From contig DCLG01000007.1 in assembly GCA_002320935.1 (NCBI GenBank), positions 29,251 through 34,451 on the forward strand: a DNA stretch of 5,201 bases. The letters run 5' to 3'. Both the position numbers and the translations under genes were made by a program. Each line of letters opens with the position of its first letter. Positions within the stretch are counted from its first letter, which is position 1. This DNA is from Pedobacter sp. UBA1654 (GTDB taxonomy: Bacteria > Bacteroidota > Bacteroidia > Sphingobacteriales > Sphingobacteriaceae). Shown here in pieces: positions 1 to 5,201 of the stretch. The notes under the pieces were generated by a model. It had not been told where the DNA came from and did not search any database. It worked only from the letters and a program-made list of their open reading frames with translations.

Positions 1-408
1 ATCGGCATCAAAATGAATGCTGGTCGAAAGCCCGTACAGTTGCAGACGCTGGACTTTGGCGTTGAAAACACAAATAAAGATTCTATAGGCTTCAAGGTAA
101 ATGTTTATAAATTTAAGGACGAACAGCCGACGGAACAACTTAACAAGGAGGAGATCATTGCATTTATTCCACAAGGGAAGGGTCGCATGAGTGTAGACCT
201 GTCCAGCTACAACATTAAGGTAAAGGGCCCAATCTTAGTATCGATAGAATATCTGAAAACCCAGTCAGGCTTTAACCCGAACTTCTCAATTGGCCTTTTC
301 AACGGCGGCACCTACCGTTATCAAGGTACGGAGTGGAAGAAAATGCCAGTTGCGGGTGTAGACTTTAACGTCATGGTGAAAGCGCTACCGAAATCCAGCC
401 AACAATAG
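1..408 (+). CDS. C-terminal part of a carboxypeptidase-regulatory-like-domain type hypothetical protein (5' truncated)
   Basis: The reading frame is open from base 1 (codons for I-G-I-K come before the first ATG at 13) and ends with TAG at 406-408. This is therefore most likely the last ~135 residues of a longer protein, not a gene starting at 13. The visible part is soluble, with no membrane segment, and is rich in alternating beta-type stretches. Key segments are KVNVYKF (about residues 32-38), the VDLSSYNIKVKGPILVSIEYL stretch in the middle, and GLFNGGTYRYQG near the end. From memory, this pattern (FKVNVYK...VDLSxYNIxVxGxxxVxIEYL...GLxNGGTxxR) matches the C-terminal beta domain of Bacteroidota hypothetical proteins annotated as carboxypeptidase-like regulatory domain proteins. 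In those proteins an N-terminal CarboxypepD_reg-like domain and signal peptide would lie upstream, outside this window. The function is unknown. It could be co-transcribed with the acetyltransferase, which starts 33 bases on, and no good terminator separates them. The coding call is firm; the family call is moderate. Confidence 0.75.
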   Translation: MGIKMNAGRKPVQLQTLDFGVENTNKDSIGFKVNVYKFKDEQPTEQLNKEEIIAFIPQGKGRMSVDLSSYNIKVKGPILVSIEYLKTQSGFNPNFSIGLFNGGTYRYQGTEWKKMPVAGVDFNVMVKALPKSSQQ

Positions 409-441
409 TCCTGCTCTTTTGTTAATTCCAAAACAAAGCCC

Positions 442-1017
442 ATGAAAACGGAACTTCAGAAGATGCTCGACGGTGAGTTATACGATGCCAATGATGTCAC
501 CCTGGTTGAAATGCGCGATCGTGCAAGAAGTCTGCTTGCACAATACAACCAGCAAATGGGCCATCCATTGGAAGCACGAAACAATACCGTAAAGCAACTG
601 TTAGGCTCCTGCAGCACCATAGACATTCAGCCTCCATTCTTTTGTGACTACGGAAACCACATCACTGCTGGGGAAAACTTTTTCATGAACTTTAACTGTG
701 TAATCCTGGATTGCGCGCAGGTTACGATCGGTAAGAACGTTATGTGCGGGCCCTATGTACAGATCTATACCGCATATCATCCATTAGTGGCTCAAGAGCG
801 GATTAAAGGCCCTGAACTTGCTTCACCGATCACCATTGGCGACAATGTGTGGATTGGCGGTGGCGCCATCATATGCCCTGGTGTAACCATCGGCAATAAC
901 ACGACTATAGGTGCTGGTAGTGTTGTTACGAAGGATGTGCCGGACAATGTTTTTGCTGCAGGTAACCCATGTCGTGTGATCAGGCAGATTAACCCGGACA
1001 AAACGAAATTCATTTAA
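442..1017 (+). CDS. Sugar O-acetyltransferase, maltose/galactoside acetyltransferase type (Maa/LacA/NodL family)
   Basis: This is a cytoplasmic enzyme predicted to move an acetyl group from acetyl-CoA to a hydroxyl of a sugar such as maltose, glucose or a galactoside. The real substrate cannot be read from the sequence. The 191 residues match the usual family length (about 180-205). Residues 4-58 are the Mac (maltose acetyltransferase) N-terminal domain, with the typical start MLDGELYDA and a helix MRDRARSLLAQYN. Residues 60-185 form the left-handed parallel beta-helix with hexapeptide repeats (ITAGENFFMN, VTIGKNVMCG, ITIGDNVWIGG, VTIGNNTTIGAGSVVTKDVP), ending in the family signature AAGNPCRVIR. 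The likely catalytic histidine is His113 in YTAYHP, equivalent to His115 of LacA. Asn83/Asn85 and Asp90 in the MNFNCVILD segment match known sugar-binding positions of the family. Trimerisation is expected. The start ATG at 442 is supported by the standard N terminus. Nothing looks broken. A serotype-type or chloramphenicol-type hexapeptide transferase is less likely because of the Mac domain. Confidence 0.93.
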   Translation: MKTELQKMLDGELYDANDVTLVEMRDRARSLLAQYNQQMGHPLEARNNTVKQLLGSCSTIDIQPPFFCDYGNHITAGENFFMNFNCVILDCAQVTIGKNVMCGPYVQIYTAYHPLVAQERIKGPELASPITIGDNVWIGGGAIICPGVTIGNNTTIGAGSVVTKDVPDNVFAAGNPCRVIRQINPDKTKFI

Positions 1018-1097
1018 GTAATGCTTCTTGCTCTTTACTAGACCATTAACCGCAACAGCCCCGCAAAATAAATTTACTCTATAGAAACACTCGGCTT

Positions 1098-1117
1098 TAT
1101 TTTTGTATTTATCTTTG
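1098..1117 (+). promoter_or_regulatory. Candidate Bacteroidota sigma-A promoter (-7 elements) for the thioredoxin-like gene
   Basis: Two exact matches to the Bacteroidota -7 consensus TAnnTTTG lie 12 bases apart: TATTTTTG (1098-1105) and TATCTTTG (1110-1117). The second would start transcription near 1124 and give a leader of about 60 bases before the ATG at 1188. I see no clear TTG-type -33 element at the standard distance for either one, so the call rests on the -7 match, the AT-rich setting and the position in a 170-base gap. That gap (1018-1187) otherwise shows no gene and no convincing terminator after the acetyltransferase. Confidence 0.5.
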
Positions 1118-1187
1118 ATTGATAACTAAACCAACAAAAAAACAGGAAGTGATCAGCATCGCTTCACCAAAAATCAAATTTAAATAC

Positions 1188-1736
1188 ATGAAAAAATTAA
1201 TCTTCTCCCTGGCACTTGCATCGGTATTTTCCATCAGCGCTTTTGCGCAGGACAAACCCGCAGCTGCTAAGGAAGGTGCAAAAAAAGAAACCGTTACAAT
1301 TTATAATCCGCAGGCAAATGCACAGGCAGACATCGATGCTGCAATTGCAAAAGCTGCAAAATCAGACAAAAACGTATTGGTGCAAGTTGGTGGCAATTGG
1401 TGCATCTGGTGTATCCGTTTCCATGAGTTGGTAAATAAAACCCCTGAACTCAACAAATACCTTACAGATAACTTTGAATGGGTACTGGTAAATTATAGTC
1501 CGGAAGTGAAAAACACGGAAGTATTAACCAAACTAAATAACCCTGGCCGTTTTGGCTATCCGGTATTCGTGGTATTGAACAGCAAGGGCGAGGTTTTACA
1601 TATTCAGGATTCCGGTTATCTGGAAAGAGATGCTGAAGAAGCAAAGGCCGAAGGTCCTGGTCACAGCGTTAAAAAGATCCAGGGATTTTTAAAGAACTGG
1701 ACCACTGCCGCTGTTAAAGCACCTGCAAAATCGTAA
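1188..1736 (+). CDS. Exported thioredoxin-family protein with a CIWC active site
   Basis: The protein has 182 residues and a clear signal peptide: a KK n-region, a hydrophobic core at about residues 4-17, and probable cleavage after Ala20 in AFA|Q. It is therefore expected in the periplasm, or less likely on the surface. After an Ala/Lys-rich linker (about 22-34) comes a thioredoxin fold of the Thioredoxin_7/DUF255-like kind. It shows a beta strand NVLVQVGG (62-69), the active site WCIWC with Cys72 and Cys75, a helix, and the cis-proline loop GYPVFVVLNSKGEV (Pro125). It closes with a C-terminal helix (GHSVKKIQGFLKNW) and a second Ala/Lys-rich tail. Both redox cysteines are present, so thiol-disulfide exchange is likely, but the partner and direction (reductase or isomerase) cannot be read. 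The frame is open back to 1119, but a start there would put 23 polar residues ahead of the signal peptide, so ATG 1188 is chosen. It appears to be a single-gene unit with its own promoter and a terminator right after it. Confidence 0.9.
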   Translation: MKKLIFSLALASVFSISAFAQDKPAAAKEGAKKETVTIYNPQANAQADIDAAIAKAAKSDKNVLVQVGGNWCIWCIRFHELVNKTPELNKYLTDNFEWVLVNYSPEVKNTEVLTKLNNPGRFGYPVFVVLNSKGEVLHIQDSGYLERDAEEAKAEGPGHSVKKIQGFLKNWTTAAVKAPAKS

Positions 1737-1755
1737 AAGCAATTTTTCAGATCAT

Positions 1756-1798
1756 AACAAAAGAGGCCTGCATGAAAATCATGCAGGCCTCTTTTGTT
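1756..1798. terminator. Two-way intrinsic terminator between convergent genes
   Basis: A perfect 19-base-pair stem is formed by 1756-1774 and 1780-1798 around a 5-base loop (AAAAT). The core is AGAGGCCTGCATG with an A-run on the 5' side and a T-run (CTTTTGTTT) on the 3' side. Because both flanks carry the A/T runs, it can end transcription from the thioredoxin-family gene (stop at 1736) and from the hexosaminidase gene on the other strand (stop at 1814). Its place in the 77-base gap between two converging genes supports this. Confidence 0.93.
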
Positions 1799-1813
1799 TA
1801 TCCCCCGATTTCT

Positions 1814-3520
1814 TTATTCCCCATCTCCATATTTGAAGAAGGTATTTACAGAAACCGGTAGTTTACCAGTTGCTTCAAACTCATTACTAAACACCGAAGC
1901 CGCTGCTCGTTGCATAAAATCTTCTTTCTGATAAGCAATCAATAAAGCCTTGCTGTTCTCCAGTCCAGACCAGCCAGCCAGATTATAAGGATTGGCAAAG
2001 ACCGCAATTGCAGCATTTCGCTGGGCCATATTCTTGATGAACATTTTTAAATCAGGACTTAGCGGCATACCATTACCCGGTCGGGTACGAATATCGTGAA
2101 TACCTGCAATCACCTGATCAAACATACCCAGCTCACGCGTTACTTTAGCAATCGCATTCGCATTGGCATTCTTATCGAGGGTAAACATTACCGCATTTGG
2201 ATATTTGGAACATAAGGTCCGTTGGAAAGTTGTTACGCCAGGTGTTCCGATACTGATCACCGCTGTACGCTTTTCTTTTGCGAAGGTCTTGATGAACTGC
2301 TTTCCTCGCAGCATGGTCATAGACGCATTGGCTAGCTGCTGTACCAGGGCATGGCTTTCTGGCCTGTTTACTTCTTCGGCAACATTATCCAGCTTAATTT
2401 CTGGTTCAACATGCAAACCGGCGTAATATTTAGCAGTAAGGATCTTTTTTACACTCTCGTCAATTCGCTCCATACTGATCCTTCCAGACTTAACCGCGTG
2501 CCTTACCATTTTTATGCCCCTTCTGGTGTCTTCTGATAGTTCAAGAATGTCGTTTCCGGCTTCAATCCCCATCACATCAGCTTCACCTTCTTTGAAATAT
2601 TTAATTACACCTTTCATTTCCATTGCATCAGAAATGATCAGACCTTTGAATCCAAGTTCCTCCTTCAGCAAACCAGTAACTATGGGCTTTGATAAAGTAG
2701 AGGGCAGGTTTGGCGTGTTGTCAAGCGATGGAATGTTCATGTGCGCAATCATGACCCCTGAAGCGCCTTTCGCAATTAATTGTTTAAAAGGATAGAGTTC
2801 CAGACTATCTAATCGAGCCTTTGTGAAACTAAGCTGCGGAAGGTCGTAATGTGAGTCTACATTAGTATCTCCATGACCTGGAAAGTGCTTAAGGCTTACC
2901 AATAAGCCACCATCCTGCATTCCCCGCATATAGGCCTCTGACTTTGCAGCAACATTATACTTGTTTTCACCGAATGAACGATAGTTGATCACCGGATTGC
3001 CGGCATTGTTGTTTACATCTACATCGGGAGCCAGATTCATGTGCATACCAATCCGTCTAAAATCTTTCGCTACTTCCAGGCCCATCTTATAGATAAGACT
3101 GGTATCCTGAACAGCGCCTAATGCCATTTGGTAAGGGTAAGAAACGGTACTATCCAGGCGCATGCCAAGTCCCCACTCCCCATCAAGTGTTACCAATAAC
3201 GGTGTGCGCGCATGCTTCTGATAAGTGCTGGTCAGGTTCGCCTGACGGCCCGGCCCACCTTGAAAGAACACCAATCCACCTACTCTCAACCTGCGGATGG
3301 CTCTTCCTACTGAATCTTCATAGTTTTTATTGGCATTCGTTAAAGCACGAATAAAGAACATCTGTGCAACTTTATCACGCTTGCTCATTTTATTAAAAAC
3401 GGAATCCACCCATTCATTAGGTTCCGCTAAGGTTTGCAGATAAGATTTCTGTTGTGCATTAACCTGACTTGCTGCTCCAAAAACGAGCATTGAAAGTAGG
3501 ACGTATCTCTTAAAGTTCAT
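1814..3520 (-). CDS. Exported glycoside hydrolase family 3 beta-N-acetylhexosaminidase (NagZ-like) with extra C-terminal domain
   Basis: This is predicted to cleave terminal beta-linked N-acetylglucosamine from cell-wall fragments or other glycans. It has 568 residues. A signal peptide (about 1-22, VNA|QQ) places it outside the cytoplasm, unlike the cytoplasmic NagZ of Gram-negative recycling. The catalytic TIM barrel covers about 36-375. It shows the substrate-binding Asp113 in LDGEWGLGMR, NLAPDVDVN (162-170), YRSFG (180-184), and KHFPGHGDTNVDSH (211-224), whose Asp222/His224 dyad is the NagZ acid/base signature. The nucleophile Asp298 lies in SDAMEM. Residues about 390-568 form a second alpha/beta domain like the GH3 C-terminal domain, ending GKLPVSVN. 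NagZ alone is about 340 residues. Many Bacteroidota homologues are about 970-1000 residues because a beta-lactamase-like serine hydrolase follows this second domain; here the frame stops without it. All catalytic residues are present, so the enzyme should be active. It is transcribed alone: a terminator follows its stop by 15 bases, and the upstream gap is shared with a divergent gene. Confidence 0.93.
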   Translation of the reverse strand: MNFKRYVLLSMLVFGAASQVNAQQKSYLQTLAEPNEWVDSVFNKMSKRDKVAQMFFIRALTNANKNYEDSVGRAIRRLRVGGLVFFQGGPGRQANLTSTYQKHARTPLLVTLDGEWGLGMRLDSTVSYPYQMALGAVQDTSLIYKMGLEVAKDFRRIGMHMNLAPDVDVNNNAGNPVINYRSFGENKYNVAAKSEAYMRGMQDGGLLVSLKHFPGHGDTNVDSHYDLPQLSFTKARLDSLELYPFKQLIAKGASGVMIAHMNIPSLDNTPNLPSTLSKPIVTGLLKEELGFKGLIISDAMEMKGVIKYFKEGEADVMGIEAGNDILELSEDTRRGIKMVRHAVKSGRISMERIDESVKKILTAKYYAGLHVEPEIKLDNVAEEVNRPESHALVQQLANASMTMLRGKQFIKTFAKEKRTAVISIGTPGVTTFQRTLCSKYPNAVMFTLDKNANANAIAKVTRELGMFDQVIAGIHDIRTRPGNGMPLSPDLKMFIKNMAQRNAAIAVFANPYNLAGWSGLENSKALLIAYQKEDFMQRAAASVFSNEFEATGKLPVSVNTFFKYGDGE

Positions 3521-3623
3521 TACAGGGTTTAAATAAGCTGCTAAATTATGAAAAGCAACTGAACAAATGGTTATGCCGGACGGCTATCGTAATTATATGT
3601 CTAAGCCTTTATCCAGGTGTAAT

Positions 3624-3641
3624 TGTATCAAATTCGATACA
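3624..3641. promoter_or_regulatory. 18-bp near-perfect palindrome, possible operator
   Basis: TGTATCAAATTCGATACA pairs with itself at eight of nine positions; only the A3630/C3635 pair fails. The length, odd/even symmetry and lack of a loop suit a dimeric regulator binding DNA, not an RNA hairpin. It is centred about 112 bases upstream of the hexosaminidase ATG and about 214 bases upstream of the barrel-protein ATG, so it could act on either gene. I do not recognise the family of the regulator. Confidence 0.4.
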
Positions 3642-3737
3642 GTTTTATGTGCCAGGAAGGTTTTGACCAAATCAACGCAGAACCTCATCCGCTACATCTC
3701 CATGGGCCTTAAAACGCGGATTTAATACCGGATAGAC

Positions 3738-3769
3738 TGTGCCAAAGATTGCTTGGCACATTTCTTTCA
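3738..3769 (+). promoter_or_regulatory. Inverted repeat TGTGCCAA-N7-TTGGCACA overlapping a sigma-54-like motif
   Basis: The arms 3738-3745 and 3753-3760 are perfect 8-base complements around a 7-base spacer. The right arm begins TGGCAC at 3754-3759, and TTTC follows at 3765-3768 with the spacing of a sigma-54 promoter (TGGCAC-N5-TTGC). The match has one mismatch, at the G of the -12 GC pair, which is an important base. If used, transcription would start near 3780, about 67 bases before the barrel-protein ATG. The same bases might instead be an operator or an RNA hairpin. The inverted repeat itself is certain; its role is not. Confidence 0.25.
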
Positions 3770-3791
3770 TATACATGATCGAACACAACAG

Positions 3792-3806
3792 CATGAAACC
3801 TTCATG
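3792..3806 (+). other. Small hairpin in the presumed leader of the barrel-protein gene
   Basis: CATGAA-ACC-TTCATG forms a perfect 6-bp stem with a 3-base loop, 41-55 bases before the ATG at 3847. Its left arm (ATGAAACC, 3793-3800) can also pair with GGCTTCAT (3817-3824) with one mismatch, so two exclusive structures are possible. Whether this matters in the RNA is not shown. Confidence 0.25.
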
Positions 3807-3846
3807 TAACCATGATGGCTTCATCAAAAAACAAAAGAACAAACAA

Positions 3847-4452
3847 ATGAAAAAGATTTTTATCCTAGCTGCAGGTCTGTTTATCGCAGGGGCAGCAAAT
3901 GCACAGAGTCCGGTTAGATTTGGCGTTAAAGCAGGTGTTAACATTGCAAACATCATTAAAGATGATGGAGACAATAACTTCAATACAGAAGGAAAAACTG
4001 GCTTCAATGCCGGTGTAACTGCAGACATTCCTTTAACGGGAAGTGTATCATTCACCCCAGAATTATTGTTCGCACAAAAAGGTTATAAACTAACCAACAG
4101 TTTCGGCGAATACTCGCAGACCACCAATTTTATTGATATCCCAATTCTTGCCAGTGTAAGATTAGCTGGTCCTTTAGACCTGGTAGTTGGTCCGCAGGTA
4201 TCCTTCCTGTTATCAACTAAAAACAAGTTCGAAACTGGATATGGTTCTGTTGAAGACGTGAATAACAATAGCGATAGTTTCAAGAAAAGCTTACTTGGAG
4301 GTGTTATTGGTGCACGTTATGGCTTGACACAAAATCTTGACGTCCATGGCCGTTATGCATTGGATTTCCAAAAGAACAACGAAAATGGAACCAGAAACAC
4401 GCCTGAATTTAAAAACCAGGTATGGTCATTTGGATTAGGATATAAATTCTAA
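3847..4452 (+). CDS. Outer-membrane beta-barrel protein, PorT-like family
   Basis: The 201-residue protein has a textbook signal peptide: KK, hydrophobic residues 4-17, and cleavage after Ala19 in ANA|Q. A small beta-barrel of the kind classed as outer membrane protein beta-barrel (OMP_b-brl_2, PorT family) follows. Signs are the opening strand VRFGVKAGVNIANI (23-36), alternating polar/apolar strands with Gly/aromatic pairs (FTPELLFAQKGYKL, NFIDIPILASVRL, LDLVVGPQVSFLLS, GVIGARYGLTQNLDVHGRYALDF), and a last strand WSFGLGYKF ending in Phe, the usual barrel-assembly signal. The expected fold is about eight strands in the outer membrane. Members are common and mostly of unknown role; transport or secretion should not be assumed. 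The frame stays open upstream to a GTG at 3739 with other in-frame ATGs, but those would add up to 36 polar residues before the signal peptide, so ATG 3847 is chosen. An intrinsic terminator follows 36 bases after the stop. Confidence 0.92.
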   Translation: MKKIFILAAGLFIAGAANAQSPVRFGVKAGVNIANIIKDDGDNNFNTEGKTGFNAGVTADIPLTGSVSFTPELLFAQKGYKLTNSFGEYSQTTNFIDIPILASVRLAGPLDLVVGPQVSFLLSTKNKFETGYGSVEDVNNNSDSFKKSLLGGVIGARYGLTQNLDVHGRYALDFQKNNENGTRNTPEFKNQVWSFGLGYKF

Positions 4453-4488
4453 TCAGAAGACAATCTGACACAAAATATCAAAATACAT

Positions 4489-4524
4489 GAAAAACCCCGG
4501 TCAATTATATTGTCGGGGTTTTTC
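4489..4524. terminator. Intrinsic terminator after the barrel-protein gene
   Basis: GAAAAACCCCG (4489-4499) pairs perfectly with CGGGGTTTTTC (4514-4524), an 11-bp stem. The loop can form a further short stem (CAAT/ATTG). A second T-run, GTTTTT, follows. The A-run on the left side means it could also work on the other strand. It lies 36 bases past the stop of the barrel gene. It also overlaps an ATG at 4487 in frame with the next gene, which argues against that ATG as a start. Confidence 0.88.
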
Positions 4525-4564
4525 GTTTTTGAAACAATTTCAGCCAGTTAAGCATTTTATTAAT

Positions 4565-5014
4565 ATGAAATTAATCAACTCCTTAGTAGGCGGATTTGTT
4601 GGGGCGATCGCGCTCAACATACTTCACGAAACCGTTAAGCGTTATTATGAAAAGGCGCCCCGCATTGACTTGTTGGGCGAGGAAGCTCTGGAGAAGTCAA
4701 TGGAAGCCGTTGGCATCGATCCTCCGGAGGGTAGAAATCTTTACCTGGCCACGCTTGCCGGCGATGTAATCAGCAATGGGCTATATTATAGTGCGATTGG
4801 TTTTGGCGACACCAAAAACGTATATATAAAAGGTGCTGTTGCAGGTATTGCTGCAGGAGTAGGCGCATTACAGCTACCCGATCCGATGGGCCTTGATGAT
4901 CTTCCGGTTACCTATACAAACCAGACAAAGGCACTGACGGTTGCCTGGTACCTGTTCGGAGGCCTGATTGCTGCGGCAGTGATTAGTGGTTTGGAAAACA
5001 AGCGGAATACCTGA
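4565..5014 (+). CDS. Small membrane protein of unknown function, about four transmembrane segments
   Basis: I do not recognise the family of this 149-residue protein. Four hydrophobic stretches could cross the inner membrane: about 3-20 (LINSLVGGFVGAIALNIL), 60-80 (LATLAGDVISNGLYYSAIGF), 87-103 (Gly/Ala-rich, AVAGIAAGVGAL) and 122-143 (LTVAWYLFGGLIAAAVISGL). Between the first two is a charged stretch (about 21-58, HETVKRYYEKAPRIDLLGEEALEKSM...) with helical character. Between the last two is a polar loop with LPDPMGLDDLP. The small-residue-rich helices suggest tight packing or self-association. The ATG at 4565 is chosen because it begins a standard membrane start, while the longer frame from 4487 would begin inside the terminator hairpin. 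The stop TGA shares bases with the ATG of the next gene, so the two are probably translated together. With only 40 bases between terminator and start, any promoter must be very close or overlap the hairpin. A DUF1440/YagU-like protein was considered but cannot be supported by eye. Confidence 0.82.
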   Translation: MKLINSLVGGFVGAIALNILHETVKRYYEKAPRIDLLGEEALEKSMEAVGIDPPEGRNLYLATLAGDVISNGLYYSAIGFGDTKNVYIKGAVAGIAAGVGALQLPDPMGLDDLPVTYTNQTKALTVAWYLFGGLIAAAVISGLENKRNT

Positions 5015-5201
5015 TGAAAGCCATGCAGCAGCAACAACTCATTCAGATTTACCTGCCATTATATGATCCTGCCGGGAAAGCCCTACCGGAAAGTTTGTTC
5101 GAGGAGGTTACCAGCTTGCTGACCGAAAGGTTTGGTGGGTTAACAAAATACACACGTTCTCCGGCGGAAGGGCTATGGAAAGAAAAACCACAGAAAACGG
5201 T
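5014..5201 (+). CDS. Small conserved hypothetical protein, 3' truncated by window end
   Basis: The frame opens with ATG at 5014-5016, overlapping the TGA of the previous gene as ATGA, and stays open to the window edge (62 codons seen). An in-frame ATG three codons later (5023) is another possible start. The visible part is soluble, with no signal peptide or membrane segment. It reads as a beta strand LIQIYLPLYD, a helix PESLFEEVTSLLTERFGG, then LTKYTRSPAEGLWK. From memory, the pattern IYLPLYDxxG...LFxxVxxxLTxxFGGxTxYxRSPAEGLW is seen in short (about 100-residue) hypothetical proteins in several phyla. If so, about 40 residues lie outside the window. Function is unknown. Overlap with the membrane-protein gene suggests the two are made together and may work together, which is inference only. 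Confidence 0.78.
   Translation, partial: MKAMQQQQLIQIYLPLYDPAGKALPESLFEEVTSLLTERFGGLTKYTRSPAEGLWKEKPQKT

Larger units (their letters stand above)
3521..3846. other. Divergent intergenic region, 326 bases, no gene seen
   Basis: This gap lies between the hexosaminidase start (reading left) and the barrel-protein start (reading right), so it must hold the promoters of both. The frames that cross it on either strand give no recognisable protein. One minus-strand frame runs from the barrel gene down to 3672 but is only a shadow of that gene. No exact TAnnTTTG element was found for either gene. The closest for the minus-strand gene is TAATTTAG, read on the minus strand, about 20-30 bases before its ATG. 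Three symmetric elements, listed separately, are the only clear structure. Confidence 0.7.

Noticed and set aside
13..408. Complete 131-residue gene starting at ATG 13
   Set aside because: The frame is open to base 1, there is no signal peptide or start context, and the sequence looks like the C-terminal end of a larger protein.
416..438. Weak inverted repeat (TTTGTT/AACAAA, 8-base loop) between the first two genes
   Set aside because: Only six A/T-rich pairs, with no G/C core and no following T-run; not enough for a terminator.
792..1013. Minus-strand frame within the acetyltransferase gene
   Set aside because: It lies fully inside a hexapeptide-repeat gene with intact catalytic motifs; its composition reflects the repeat on the other strand.
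442..1017. Chloramphenicol or streptogramin acetyltransferase (hexapeptide type)
   Set aside because: The N-terminal Mac domain and the TAYHP/AAGNPCRVI motifs place it with sugar O-acetyltransferases; no resistance role is supported.
2163..2795. Three plus-strand frames inside the hexosaminidase gene
   Set aside because: They are antisense to the continuous GH3 reading frame, with no start context or recognisable protein features.
3672..4055. Minus-strand 127-codon frame overlapping the divergent gap and the barrel-protein start
   Set aside because: It is antisense to the signal peptide and first strands of a well-supported gene and matches no protein pattern I know; it is best read as a shadow frame.

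Overview
The window looks like ordinary chromosome from a member of the phylum Bacteroidota, most likely Sphingobacteriales or Chitinophagales (inference). Four things point there: signal peptides ending in -AQ, a PorT-type outer-membrane barrel, A-rich start regions without clear Shine-Dalgarno sites, and a TAnnTTTG-type promoter element. There are seven protein genes, two of them cut by the window edges. No RNA gene, mobile element, CRISPR array or defence system is visible.

Left part (1-1736, + strand): the C-terminal end of a protein resembling the Bacteroidota carboxypeptidase-like-regulatory-domain family (1-408). It is followed 33 bases later by a complete maltose/galactoside-type sugar O-acetyltransferase (442-1017). 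After a promoter-bearing gap comes a secreted thioredoxin-fold protein with a CIWC active site (1188-1736). A strong two-way hairpin terminator (1756-1798) separates it from the convergent next gene.

Middle (1814-3520, - strand): an exported NagZ-type family 3 beta-N-acetylhexosaminidase with its complete catalytic motif set. It carries a second C-terminal domain but not the serine-hydrolase module often fused to such enzymes in this phylum. The divergent gap at 3521-3846 has no convincing gene but holds an 18-bp near-perfect palindrome, an 8-bp inverted repeat overlapping a sigma-54-like motif, and a small hairpin close to the next gene.

Right part (3847-5201, + strand): a small outer-membrane beta-barrel protein (3847-4452), an intrinsic terminator (4489-4524), and an unrecognised four-helix membrane protein (4565-5014). 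The latter overlaps by ATGA the start of a small conserved hypothetical protein that runs off the window (5014-5201).

Several products act in the envelope: cell-wall sugar cleavage, periplasmic thiol chemistry and an outer-membrane barrel. The gene layout does not show that they form one pathway. I found no clear novel system. The most interesting signals are the regulatory motifs in the 3521-3846 gap and the translationally coupled pair at the right end.
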